Origin: Pezizomycotina sp. ARF18
Lineage: Eukaryota; Ascomycota
Length of the DNA stretch: 61,118 bases
Assembly (NCBI GenBank): GCA_002224055.1
Contig: AZLU01000017.1
Location: 230,540-291,657, forward strand
Direction: 5' to 3'
Part shown: piece by piece, positions 25,361 to 37,239 of the stretch
Numbering within the stretch: the first letter of the stretch is position 1
Layout of the letters: each line of letters starts with the position of its first letter
The notes under the pieces: model-generated
Told to the model about the DNA's origin: nothing
Databases searched by the model: none
Seen by the model: the letters and a program-made list of their open reading frames with translations, nothing else
Translations under genes and position numbers: made by a program

Positions 25361-27305
25361 ATTCGAGAAAGCAACCCCACCACAATCCGAAGCACTCTTC
25401 ATCCTCACTCTCTTCCCTTCGATCCGCACTCCCAATTATCACATTCTTCGTTCTTCCGCATCTCCGCCTAAAGCATCGATAATCCCTGGCCAAATAATAA
25501 AGGCAATCACTAGCCTTTTTGTATTTAAACAAAAACCCTTTTTATTTAATATCTGTTTGTCTTTCGAGCATGTTTGTGATTACTTTATCCCTTTGGCAAG
25601 TTATGTCTCCTTTTGCTTTGTCTATACTCCTTTTATCCAAATCTGCACTATTAATTTACAATTACAAGAAGTGTCAGAACGTACTTTACTCTTCGAGTAT
25701 CGTCACTGTAAACTGTATCCAACTGTATCCTATCAAAAATAATGGCTTATCATTACTTGTTCTGCCTGACTTTTATAAAAAGAAAAAAAAAAACACCCGT
25801 GTACTACTAAACAAATGTATAATACTCTATACTATCTTTTCATTTCGAGAATTTGTCTTCATGACTTAGCGAGCTTATTCTTTTTTTCGTCTCTTGCAAT
25901 GCAACAATTGAAAATATTTATATTCCGCCCCCCCCCCCTCTTTATTATAATAGTAATAACAACGCGATGATTTTTGATTTGTCTTGTCTTGGTCTCTGCC
26001 TGCGGTATTCCCCCTTGCAATTGGAATGCTTAGAACTAGAATATAGAATAGATCTAGATTTTTTAGGACTACTAAAGTATATATATACTATTAACATGTA
26101 TCTATAGATCTAAATCTATTTTTATTTATTTTTTGCATTAATATTCTCGACAGCGGAAAAAAAATCCTAATGCCCTTTATATTTTTATAAATTTTATTTG
26201 TTATATGGAACCATACGTAATATTTGATGCGCATTATTGTTGGACATTTTGCTCTATATTCTGTCCGGGTACATTACGATCTATAGTTCGAGATCTGACG
26301 TTTTCCTTTTCTTGTCTAAGACAAGCTCACTAGTCGCTGCTGCGCAGTATCCCTCAACCAATTCTGTGTTTTTTTTTTTTTTTGGTTGGGGACCAATTAG
26401 CCCCATCCTATACATCATGATCTCATGTCTTGGGAAACAATTTGGTTTGGTGTTTTTATTATGTATATATATAATATATATATATATAGCAGAACCTTAA
26501 ATACTACGAGCTTAGTGCCTTGACTTCATTCAGTAGACTGTGCAAGCACTGTTAAGCTGGCAAGGTGAAGCAAAAAAAAAAAAAAAAAAAGGAAAAGAAA
26601 GAAACATTTTCCTCTTATTTATTTCCACCAGCCACAGGTAGCTTTCTTTCCCTTTAAACACACGCTATCTAATTGCTAAGCCCTGCACCTATGGAGCTGT
26701 CTTGAGCTCCCATTGGGCATCCACTTCTAGAGTGTTAAGAACTGTCTGATATAGGGTCAGGACATCGTTCGTCCAGTAAGTAAGTAGCCCGTTACTTCAA
26801 CACCCCCTCACAAACCTCGATGCCTGCTCGTTCCCCCTCTTTATTTCTTGTATGCCCAAGCCTCCAACGCTTTGCCTTGACTATTTAAGCGCCTCTTAAA
26901 CTAACCTCAATCGCTCTTAGCGCTCATCGCGGTGTATATCACCATAGCTGCAATTAACACCGGAAATCTCGCACTCGCAAGGAAATAACAACGGGAAGGG
27001 AGAAATAGAGGGCTATTGAGCGGCTATTGGAGCGGCTATCGAGAACCTTAAGAAGAAACTCGAACCCCGTTTTTCAGCGTTGCATTTGCAAATCGGGACA
27101 ATTTCGAACAATCAGTTAAAATTGCAACAGCAGTTTAAAAATTATGGAAATTGTTTTGTATGTTCTTGCCCTTGTACAGAATTCAAATATAAAAAAAAAA
27201 AAAAGAGAAAGAAAGAAAGAAGAAAGAAAGAAAGAAAAGGGAGAGGGAGCGGGAGCGGAGAAATTTCTACGTGTCGAAGCTAATCTCGTATCTCTATAGA
27301 GTATC
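25361..27305. other. Spacer after the TBC gene
   Basis: AT-rich non-coding DNA. It contains a 22-base-scale T run near 25240, a C run near 25929-25938, an imperfect TA microsatellite around 26463-26488 and an A run near 26572-26590. The part from 26,640 to 27,300 probably includes the upstream region of the next candidate gene. I see no gene. Confidence 0.6.
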
Positions 27306-27929
27306 ATGGGTTTCTTGGGAGTAAAACCGCCGGGGCAAGTAGCTATCGGTAACAGTCCTCCTCCTTTCTCTTCTTTCCTTTCTTTCCATTTTCATTTTTC
27401 TCACTTTTTACTTCTTTTTTGCTTTTTCTCCCGCTCCCAGCGAAGTGCCCATCTCCGGCTTCCAATGGTAATGGTTCCCCGCTGGTAAGTTTTCTCCTTT
27501 CCGCTCTTTCTCCCACTTGTTCATACCTCTTCTCTACCCGAAAAAAAAAAAAGCACCATTTCTAATCTCTTCTACCTTTGTAGGTGACAGTAGTGGTTCT
27601 CTATCTTTAGCTGATAGTCCTCCCTCCTCTGCTGGTGGCTCTAATGGTAAGACGTTTTCTCTTTTTCCGCTTTTTCTCTTATTGTTTATACCTCTTTATA
27701 AAAAAAAAAAAAGTACTATTACTAACTTGTCCGCCTTTGTAGTGGAAACGGTGGTTCTCTATCCCTAGCGATGGTTCTCCTTCGTCTGCTGTGGCTCTAA
27801 TGATGGGCAAGTTTTCTTCTTTCCGCGCTTTTTCCTACTTGTTCGTACCTATTCTTTACCAAAAAAAGCACCATTTCTAACCCCTTTATAGATAGCTACG
27901 GTATCCTTCCCCCCCCCGGTCGACTCTGA
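27306..27929 (+). CDS. Candidate small Gly/Ser-rich protein from tandemly duplicated exons
   Basis: I do not recognise a family. The proposed exons are 27306-27348 (MGFLGVKPPGQVAI), 27441-27484, 27584-27646, 27743-27806 and 27892-27929 (ending YGILPPPGRL). The third and fourth exons encode nearly the same peptide, GSLSLAD...PSSAGGSN. They are 63 and 64 bases long, and the introns before, between and after them are also copies of each other: a pyrimidine-rich start, an A run, a TTTCTAA or TACTAAC branch and a TTTGTAG-like acceptor. The last intron would use a GC donor (GCAAGT at 27807). All introns would be phase 1 if one base is missing near 27484 and small shifts are allowed in exon 4. The predicted protein is about 75 residues, low complexity, with no clear signal peptide. 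It may be a decaying gene or a 5' part of something longer. Confidence 0.4.
27485..27891 (+). repeat. Three tandem copies of an intron plus exon unit
   Basis: Units of about 150-160 bases follow one another: intron 27485-27583 with exon to 27646, intron 27647-27742 with exon to 27806, and intron 27807-27891. The introns share a start like GTAAGNNTTTTCT, a TTTCCGC word, a TTGTTCATACCT-like word, an A run, then ACCATTTCTAA or a close variant and the acceptor. Copies differ by substitutions and by A-run length, so the duplication is not very recent and is not an assembly stutter. Confidence 0.7.
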
Positions 27930-28242
27930 TCTTGATGGGTCAGCACTATGGTAACCGGTAACGACTACTGGTAATTCTGGAGCTTCCTCGGAGAGACATT
28001 TTTATTGAAATTATATGCCAAGGATGGGTAGTTTCTACTTTTATTACATGGGGTTTTAAAATTTTCTTTCTAGGATGTTGTCCTTCTTTCGGGTATGGGG
28101 TTTTTCTTTTTTAAGATGCTATGTTTTTTAAAGCGCGGTAGTTGGTATCACCAGTTAAATGTAACGTCGAGAAAAAAGAAACCCTTCGCCGAAATGCAAA
28201 TAAAAAAAAAAACGCTATAATAAGAAAGCGAGCTCCTAATCC
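27930..28242. other. Short spacer before the MMS22 3' end
   Basis: The stretch separates the plus-strand candidate gene from the convergent MMS22 gene. It is AT-rich, with an A run near 28202-28212 and no open frame of note. Confidence 0.6.
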
Positions 28243-31200
28243 TCAAGCTCGAAAACCCATCATCCTCATGATCATCAACGCCCCCTCCCTCCGGAATAAC
28301 ACCGCAAAAATACATCCCCCCACCGCCGAAATCCTAACACTCCTCAACGCCCTCCTCCTTTCCCCTTCCCACACCTTCACTATATTCTTTAGTATAGGAT
28401 GCCTACCCGCGACCTTCAAATACTCCTGCATACCATCCGCCAATCTCGCTCTAACGCTTCTGTTCCGTAAATCTTTATACTTCTCATACTTCACAACCCT
28501 CCTACTCCCACCCCTCGCGGCAGATAACTCGTCCCGATGAGCAAAAAGTCCCTGCGTAGGCGGTTCGTAAGCTCGGCGTGGAAGTCGTTCCTCTCCCTTT
28601 GGAACGGAGGAATATACTCCTCACCGGCGGGTTGAACTCCGGCGGAACTTCTCGCTGATGTTATCAAGGCACCCGCCAACTTCACAAAGTAACTAGCGCA
28701 CTCCACCGCGTGTTCCACCATTACCGCCGAAGTAGACGATTCAGATAACCCATCGAACACGGATAACGAAGACGATAACACGCGGAAGTACGCTGCCAGC
28801 GTCTCCTGCTGTCCGGCTCGTACGCACAAATCGCGATCTTTCAACCAATCCTCCACCGCCAGACGCATGGAATCCCACGTGGCTACGATCATATGTAACA
28901 CCGCATCGACGGACGACGGATTAAACGAATCGACGCCGCATATTAACTCGGAAATAATCTTCTCCGCGGCGTTTATGACGGACGCCAACGACTTGACGGC
29001 CAGATTAACCAGCGAGGTCCGCGTATACGCCGGAAACAACACAAGCGCAGAAACAACCGCAGGCTCGGTTATCCACGTTCATAGCCTCGACGGACGCACC
29101 CGGTTTAAAAGCCGTAGATAACTGCGAGACTAAATACCCCTGCTGCTCATCCACCGCAGCGCGCTCGCACATAGAATGGAAGAACGATGCGAGCTGCTTG
29201 CGCGTACCGGAAGTATCGAGCTTCAAACCGTAATTCTTCAGCCTGCCGACGACGTACGTCGGATCCGTCCCCGGTAAGGGAACTGCGCCGAATCGACGAA
29301 GAAGCGGTCGATGGGGACGATGTCCGCGGTAAATTGCTGGAGATACTCGATGACCTGGTGCACGAAGGTGACGTAGCTGCTGCTGTGATTGTTATTGCTC
29401 GTTTTATGGCTACTGCCTTGCTGGAAATCTTGGAGCTCGAGGTAGTTGTCTTTCATCGCGGACATGAAGTACTTTAGCATGTCCGAGTACTCGACTTTGA
29501 TCTCTGCTGCTTTGGCGATGGAAAGCGTACAGGTAGTGTCGTAGGAGATGCGGATATTTTCGAGGACGGCTTGCAAGATATTAGCTTTGTAAAGTATTTG
29601 AGTGATAGCGTAGAAATGTCTTACTGGATATCAACGATAACCTCCTCTCTCGGAATTCCCTGCTCTGGATGTTATATATGCCATCTCTATTCCCCTCAAA
29701 CGGCGGGTTTTGGAATAGTGAATTCGACGGATCAGAGTTGAACAAAGTCGAGGTGAGTTCGTGTTGGAACTTAAGCATCGCATCCCGATCCACCAGAGTC
29801 GCAAGCCAAAATGATATGAAAGATAGTTTGTTTCCCTAAGATCGAACTTCGTAAGTTACTGAGCAAATACTGAGAATTTCGTGGGTCAAGGTACCTCATA
29901 CGCCGGAAAGCTACGACCCAGGATCTGCTGCAGAAATTTAGGAGTAAACTTCTTCCTCTGTTCCGTTTTCCTGAGCGTGAACCACGAGTATTTTCCGTAC
30001 TCGCCGATGCACTCGTCCCAGTCCTAAAAGAATTGTTAGTTATGCACTCGATCTCTCTAGGAAATTACAGAACATGAGTACAAACCTTCAGCCCTCGCTC
30101 AACCAGGAAGTTAACCAGTGAACCCAAGTCTCGAGAGTAGAAGTCAAGATCGGCTCGAGCGGCATGGAATCCGCGCGAAGCAGTTCGATTGTAAACGATG
30201 AAGGGGTCGTGGATCTCGTTAAGTAGGAACTGTTTGAACGTTAGCGATTCTGAAGTAAATTATTGTTGGGAAAGTATTAGTCTCACCTCCGCCGCCTTCT
30301 TCATATCTGATTCGATCACCATATCTTCGAATCCCGACAAGTCAAATTTTGACTTCCTCATTCGACTGCTGTTGAGAAGATACACCGAATGACTGTGCCA
30401 ACGTGATGAACTGCTGAACAACCTTGAGACTCTCCATGACCAATTTGTCGGGTAAAACGAACGCCAAGCTGAATACAGAAGACGTCGCCACTAAAGGAAT
30501 AAAACGAATAGTTAGATAAAGAACTATGGTAATAAAAAAAAAGAATGATATAACGTTTACCTTTGGTCATCAAAGCAACCATAGCGTCCACATTCTTCGG
30601 CATCTCCTTGAGCGCGTGCCGCAATAACCCAATCCCGAAAAACAATATATCCTCAAATACCCTCCTATTCTTCCGCACCACCTCATCAAACTGCTTCTCA
30701 TCAACAGAGTAGTTTCCCTCATTGAGGAGAGCAAGGTACTCCCCTGGCCTGCGTTTGCGCCTGCTGGTGCTGCTGCAGTGTCTTTTCATAATATTCGAAA
30801 ACCAGCTCATCAGCGGCGTAAGGAGCGAGATCTTGCAGTCGTTCGAGAGCTGGAACGTTATAATATTCGACCACGTCCTAAGTGCTACGCGACACGCCGC
30901 CAGGTGTGATTTTCTTAGGATCGACGAGGTCCGACAGGATGTTCAGTTGGAAGCGATGTTCCGGTAGCGCGGCGTAGTAAAGCGCCGTGAGCAAGTCGTG
31001 GTGATTACGCAGCGCGTGGAGGTCTTCTCTTTTCAACTCTTCTTCCTTGGGATACATGCGGCCGTGATTCGGTACTAGACGGAATACCAAGTTTCTAGCG
31101 GCATTCGGTGGAGCCGTTCTGTTCAAGAATTTCAGCCCGACGACGATAATTTTTAAGAATATATGGAAGCACAGGTCCCTATCTTCCAACTCGAGCGACG

Positions 31201-34200
31201 GATTCTTGTGAAGCTCCTCAAGAAAATGCGGCGATCTCGGTCCCCTCCTTCGTGAGATTGTTAAGCTTATTCCGAGCGAAGAAATCATAAAGCACGCCGA
31301 TGATATCGTTTGGCCGCGTCCAGCCCACTCGATATCAGCTCGAAGCAACGACCGTAAATAGCTCTCAAGTACGGATTATATTTAGGTCGCTGCAAAGGTG
31401 TCGAAGAGTTGTATATAGCCAGCACTCTACTAACTAAGCCTTCACAAGCTTCCAATCATCAGAATTGTTCGTGGAAGAGTCACTTTTCCATTTGAGTTGA
31501 ACTGTAGTGTGGGTAGGAGGGTAAATAACACATTCCAGCGGTTTTCAAAGGTCGGAACGTCGTGCGCTTTGCCAATATCTGTGATACCGACAGCCGTATC
31601 GATAGCAGGCCAGATTTTGTCTCTTAGTAACTCGCTATTCGCCGATAATACCCGGAGGGTAACCCATATTTCCATAATGTAATTATCAGACTTGATTCCT
31701 TCTCGCCGTTGAGACGATTGTCTTTGTGCCGTGTAGCATTCTCTCAGCTGAGAGAGGCCAGACTTTAGGAGAGCTAAGAAAGTTTGTGAAGCATCTCTGC
31801 GGCATTCTTTGCAATGGAAATTCGTCTGGTACCCGTCGCTCTCCGAAAAGAAATTGAATTTGGGCAATGTGTAAAACGCTGAATAGTATGTTTTCAAGGC
31901 AAACTCGGAGCGCCGCCGGTCAGACGAAGTAGTAGTATAGTTGATGCGGAGACAAAGCTCCTCTATAGCAGGTAAAACACGTCTGGTGAAGGGATTAGGT
32001 CGATGAGATCTGAGAAAGACAGCGTTCGAGCCATAAAGTGTGATACAAATCTGAAGAACGCAAGGCTCTCCTCAATGAAGTCCGATACGGTCAAGTCCAT
32101 ATATTGATCGCCTTGCGTCTCTAATCTATCGCCAATCATTCGCATGATAGTCTCGAATTGCGCACCAAGGTCTTCGTCGAATACTTCCCAGCGCAGCATG
32201 GTCCCAAAACGTTCCGTTGCTGCTTCCGCTCGTTTCTCCGGCTAGGCGAGCGGGCGGGGTCTTTAACGCCTGATCGAGGTCCCCTTCTATAAAAGTGTCC
32301 GCGCGGAAATGCACATCTTCTGGGAAGGGTAGAACACCGAAATCGATCGAATAAAGGCTCCCGTGGCTCGCTAGCCCCGTCAAAGCTGCCCACTGCTTTC
32401 TGGTACGGATTCGACCACTAGAGAAATGTCATCGCTGACTTTATACGCCTTCGGCTCGACAACAGCAGCAACGTTCCTAGTCGGTGTTACTTTCCGCCGT
32501 GTCCTTCCCGGATGATGAACGACATTACGATTGAGCTCGCTTAATGATGGCTGATCGTTTATACTCTGATTGTTTATTAGTGGTGCGGGGTTTGTCGGTT
32601 TATATACTGAGGCTTGGGCACCCGACCGCTTCTGTGCTGTATGAGTCGTAGTATGGCGAGGAGCAGGAATACCTTCTGGAGTAGGTAATCGAAAACATTA
32701 TCTAATCTACGGTATGTAGTCGGTGCTGCCCAAGGTCGTACGCTTGAGACCGTCTCCAATTGCATTGTCATATATTGAGGCACTCGTCGCTGGAAGACAG
32801 CATTTGATGAACGCGGAACGACAGCCAAAGTTCGTTGTCCTGGTTTCGATTTAGATTTGGAAGAGGTAACTTTCTCAGCTGGGGAAGTTTCAGAGTTTAC
32901 CAGCATCCCGTCGAGTCTGCTTTGGTATTTCCGCCCTTGATGCTGTTCAAGTGAGAAGCGGGGTTGATCGTGACGTTTCTTCGTGCTCTCAGAAGAAGTA
33001 GACATCCTTCCGTATGCAGAGTTCCTTCCCTCCAATCCGAAGAAGCTGCGAAACTTCCCTAGAGTCCTCGTCATCGTCATCGAGCTGTATAAACTTCCCT
33101 TGGGACTAGCTCGCCCTTTATCTTTTCTCTCCGCGCCCTGCGTTTGGCAACCCGAGAAAAGGCGGAGTCTTCATCCTGGTCGCCGAAGTTTGGACCGGCG
33201 CGTCAAGGATACTAACTCTCTGTCGCGGCCGTGATGGCGTATGCCGTGTCTTCTTGGGCTTCTTCTTAGCGCCGGTTGATAGGTCGGTAGACTTCCTCTT
33301 CTTCGGATTAGCATCGAAGGGTATCCTAGACTGGCGGAGCGGTGCATTGCTCTGGCTCTTCTTATACGTTGTGCGAGGGCCGCGTGAAACCATTGTGTCG
33401 ATCCTGTTATCCTCGAAAGAGTCGCGAGGAAGATAGGGCGTGACCTGTCCGTTCCCGCCGGAGGAGAAGCCGTCCGAGAGCTTCCCGGCAGTCGAGACGA
33501 ACATCGGCGGCTCGTCATCGCTGGAGCTGATATCCGAATGAGCAAGCTATCAATCGGTCCGGAGTATTCAATGGCCTAGAGCCTCTCGCCACCTTTCTAG
33601 CTACGCCGGTCGTGACACAACTCTCTCAGGGAATGCGCAGGGTGCCTGTGCTGCTGCTGCTCGGTTATTTTTATTCTTCGTCATCTTCTGGTTGATAGTC
33701 AGATATGAAGCCGGAAGAACACCCTTCAGTTTCTTTTTGTACCGCGTCTTTTCCCTCTCCTCCTGTGCTTGTATTCTCCGCTGCTGAGAAGAATCATCAC
33801 TTTCCGCTCATCGGACGACGATTCGAGTACGCTTATAGCAGAAGCTCGAGGCGTACTCATCGGATGTCTCTTCTCAGGGAGCGAGGTAAACTATCTGAAG
33901 AGCTCTCGAAGCCGCCATTGTTCTGCTCTACTTCGAAATTGTTCATCGTATATCCTCGTCATCCGATAACGGCATAGCGAAAGGTCCGGTACGGTGCCAA
34001 CAGGCCTTTCCGCTCGCTGTATAGCCTCTGCTACAGAGGCAGTCTTATTAAGAAGTGCATTCGCATTACGAACGGACTTCGGTATAACTAAATGCGTCGC
34101 AGCAGGTTTTCCAGCCACATCCAAACGTCTCCTTTCACACCAGATTCAAAAGCCCTCCGGTCGCTATTCTTCCTCTGCGTCCGCTGTTCCAAAAGCTCGT

Positions 34201-35517
34201 GGACCGAAGGGAGGTCATTATCCATCCCTTGGTCTGCGTCGTCTTCATCCTCGCGCGCGGGAGCAGAGGAGCTCGGCGGCTCACCACCATCTACTTGCGT
34301 GCTAGCAGAAGCATCCCATTCTTCCTCTTGCGAGTCGTGGCTGCTTGTCGGGTAACGTTAGGAGTTGGTGTCGGCTCGGCGATCCTCACTGGCTTCAATC
34401 CCGAAGCTTTAAACGACTGCCGGTACCTCTCGTTTTCGATAAGGTAAGGGTTGAGTTGGATAGGTTTCCGGTGTCGCAACCGGGCACCAATGCCGAAAGA
34501 TTCGTCTTCATTCGCTAAGTCCATCGCAACCTGTAAAGATTGCGCATCGGTATCTGTTACTTCGTTCGGGCAGTTCCTTGTGATTGTGCTGGCGGGCTTG
34601 GGGTGGAGACGAGGCTGTGGGAGGAGCAGACGGTTGGTGCCGCACCGGGGTCATCGTAGAACAACGGCGAAAGTAGGAGGCGGTCGCATCGAAGGAGGAG
34701 GGTACCGTCTAACGAGAGGGCGGGGGAAAAGTGGCGAAGAAAGCGGGAGGATGAGGGGCGCCGATACTGGAGCTGGTTTAGGAGTAGCGATTACCTTCGT
34801 CCACAGTATCGACGGCTTTTTGGGGAGTCATCTCAGATGGATCCTATAAATTGAACATGGGTTAGAAGACTCTCGGCCGTAGTAAAAAAATAAAAAAAAA
34901 AATGGAAACAGAGTAAGCTTGTTTTATTCCTCGTACATAATCTACAATGTCCGGGATCTGGATATCCTGACTCGGCGGAATCTCCAGGCTGTCCTTTCGT
35001 AATCGTAGCGTTGGGTCGTAGGGCTCGAGCTGCAGGTCCGCCTTCTAGAGGGTAGACCACCTTAAAATACCTGTTAGTATCTAAGGAAAATCCAAAAGAA
35101 TAAATGTCAGGCAATTCCAACGAACCAATTCGACCATATCATCATCTTCGTCTTCTTCCTCCATGGCAACATTTCCATCAGTCGGACGGATAGCCGAATC
35201 ATCCGTACTCAATTCTTCCGGTAGGCCTTGATACAGTTGTTGTAGCTTTTCGGGTGGTAGGTCCGCGGGAGAGGAGCGAGACGCGGAACCGTTCCTATCT
35301 TGAGAACTCCAGACCTTTTTCGAACCATCGGCATCGCTCTCGGCGCTGGACGAAGGGGTATCTTCTTTTGGTGGTATTGCTGGTGCATTTTGCTGCTCTT
35401 CAACTTTCTCTTGAACGTCCGTCGGCGCGGGATCGAGTCGAGTTCGGCGTCTTCGTTTTCATCGAATTCGTCTTCGTCGCTGTCTGGAACGACCCCGGTC
35501 ACACGCCAGTCCTTCAT
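28243..35517 (-). CDS. mms22: Mms22/Mus7 family replication-fork repair scaffold
   Basis: In yeasts Mms22 (Mus7) joins Rtt109-acetylated chromatin, Rtt107 and the Rtt101-Mms1 cullin ligase to rescue damaged replication forks in the nucleus. The start at 35517 gives MKDWRVTGVVPDSDED, the acidic VPDSD motif expected near the N-terminus. A long disordered, Ser/Arg-rich region follows, including the family motif RKPIQLNPYLIENERYRQS near 34,450. The conserved C-terminal half (below about 32.4 kb) includes LNRTAPPNAARNLVFRLVP and ALRNHHDLLTALYYAALPE at 30.9-31.1 kb, and ends KYEKYKDLRNRSVRARLADG through to 28243. The span of about 7.2 kb suits a protein a little over 2,000 residues, usual for filamentous fungi. 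Introns are visible near 29.8-29.9, 30.03-30.09, 30.48-30.56 and 34.85-34.92 kb. Repeated frame shifts inside exons look like base-call errors. Confidence 0.88.
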
Positions 35518-36509
35518 CCGTAGCTCATTGAAATTGGAAAAGCAGTTATTGGTGATTAAACTCGGAAAGAAGAGAGACAAGAGAGAATGGATAACCCTGA
35601 CGGTCTTTTAGGAGGTACTGTAGTCGCGATACTGTAATTTATAGGAGTGCTGTTGTTGATCTGAGATAATTCACGAATAGTTAGTTCCCTTCGTTGCTGG
35701 TGAAATTGACCCTTTGTTGTGTTGCCATTAGTGAAAAGTGGGAATCCAATTCAAAGCAAATAACAAGCAAAAAAAAAAAAAAAAAAAAAAAAGCAAAAAA
35801 CAAAAAAACAAGAAGACGCGACTTTCCCGAAAAATGCGCGTGTCACGTGCAAATGACTCTATTCCTATAGTGCACGCTCCTTAGATCTCATTGCACGCAA
35901 TATCTTTTCGATAAAAATCCTTGGCATTGTATTATGGGGAAATACCATGGCCAATATTGCTTGCTATAATGCAATTTTCTTATAGGTGTGAGCTCTTCAA
36001 CCTTCTTTCTGTCCTTCTCTCTCTTATTATTACTTAACTTCCATTTGAAACAAAACACACAGACCATCTGCAGGTTCGCCGGAATTCGTCAATTGAGTGT
36101 CATTCTCCCCCCCATATTATTAAGGCACCCAATTAACAGCTCAAATGTTTTCCTTTTTGTTCCCGTATTTTTTATGTAATAACTGCTCATATTATAGGAC
36201 AGGATAAACTCCGTACATACATTGCCAGTTGCGCTCTTTTTCCGTGTCGCCTTTTCTTTAAGAGAAAGAGAGGAACTGATTTACAGAAATTGACAGCTCA
36301 CACTCACAGACTCACAGTTCACTTCCATCCTTTCTTCTTTTCCCCCTTCTTTTTTCGAATAAGAGACAATTGAGACCTTCTTCTCACCACTAAAAAACAC
36401 GGGTTTTTGCAGGTTGTTATCGCGATAGTAGTAAAGGGTCGTACTATAAAGAAGGGACTATATAATAAACCCGCATTCTCTCGTCGACAATTCGAAAGAT
36501 ATCGATTGG
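35518..36509. other. Divergent promoter region between MMS22 and a small membrane protein gene
   Basis: Nearly 1 kb of AT-rich sequence serves two divergent genes. It contains a 24-base A run at 35769-35792, pyrimidine-rich leader-like sequence near 36,240-36,360 and no open frame I would call a gene. Confidence 0.6.
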
Positions 36510-37239
36510 ATGTCCTACAAAATTCCGTAATGTGGGGATAGCCTGTGCGGTTGGCTTTGGCATCTGGAACGGTAAGGCCCTTTTTTTATATATATATATA
36601 CCATTGCGACATATTACGGGAGGAAAACTTATCAGAGATCTATCCGTAGTGCAGAGATCTTAGCAGAAAAAGATACTAACTAAATGCGCTTACAAAAAAA
36701 AAACAGTTACCACACATTAGCACCAGAATTCGAACGAGAAAAAACGAAAGAGCGCTCAAAGATTCTTCTTCCCCAGCTTCTCCATCATCTCCTTCCGGCG
36801 GCGTAGTCGCAATGTGTGTAACCTTTTCTTCTATTTCTTCTTTCTCCTTCAATTTTTTTTTTTTTTCTGTGGTGTTCTAGTCGACCTTCGCAATCCTTTC
36901 CATTTCCCCGTACCCGCACTAAACCAAATCACCACTGCTATCACCATCCTATCCAACCAACTAACAAAAAAAACACAGGAACCACTGGTAAACCACCAAC
37001 CCCTCCGACTTCGGAAACCGAAGAGCAGAAGCGGCAGTTCCTAAAGTCGATACTACCATCCACCGTCGTCGCGCCATCAGCACACCCGGACCACGCCGCG
37101 AAGATCATGGATTCCCCACTCCCCGCGATGCTGCTGACGGCGAAGAAGTACCGACGAGGGAGGAGGCAGGGAGATGCAGGCGGAACCCTACGCTATGGCG
37201 GAGGCGAGTAATTGGTACGATAAGGTTAAGTTCTGGTGA
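36510..37239 (+). CDS. Small uncharacterised protein with one predicted membrane segment
   Basis: No family is recognised with certainty. Three exons are proposed. Exon 1 is 36510-36571: MSYKIP, one frame break, then NVGIACAVGFGIWNG, a glycine-rich hydrophobic segment. Intron 1 is 36572-36706, with GTAAGG donor, a perfect TACTAAC branch at 36674-36680 and a CAG acceptor. Exon 2 (36707 to about 36813) has YHTLAPEFEREKTKE and a Ser/Pro-rich tail. Intron 2 ends at the CAG at 36976-36978. Exon 3 reads TGKPPTPPTSETEEQKRQFL, then SILPSTVV, and after one frame break QAEPYAMAEASNWYDKVKFW to the stop at 37237-37239. The total is about 110-120 residues. A short basic N-terminus, one membrane segment and a charged tail would suit a mitochondrial or ER membrane protein, but this is inference. 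The well-formed introns argue that the gene is real. Confidence 0.6.

Noticed and set aside
26030-26130. A transposon-like inverted repeat around AGATCTAGATTT and AGATCTAAATCT
   Set aside because: The arms match only imperfectly when reverse complemented, the region is very AT-rich, and no target-site duplication is seen.
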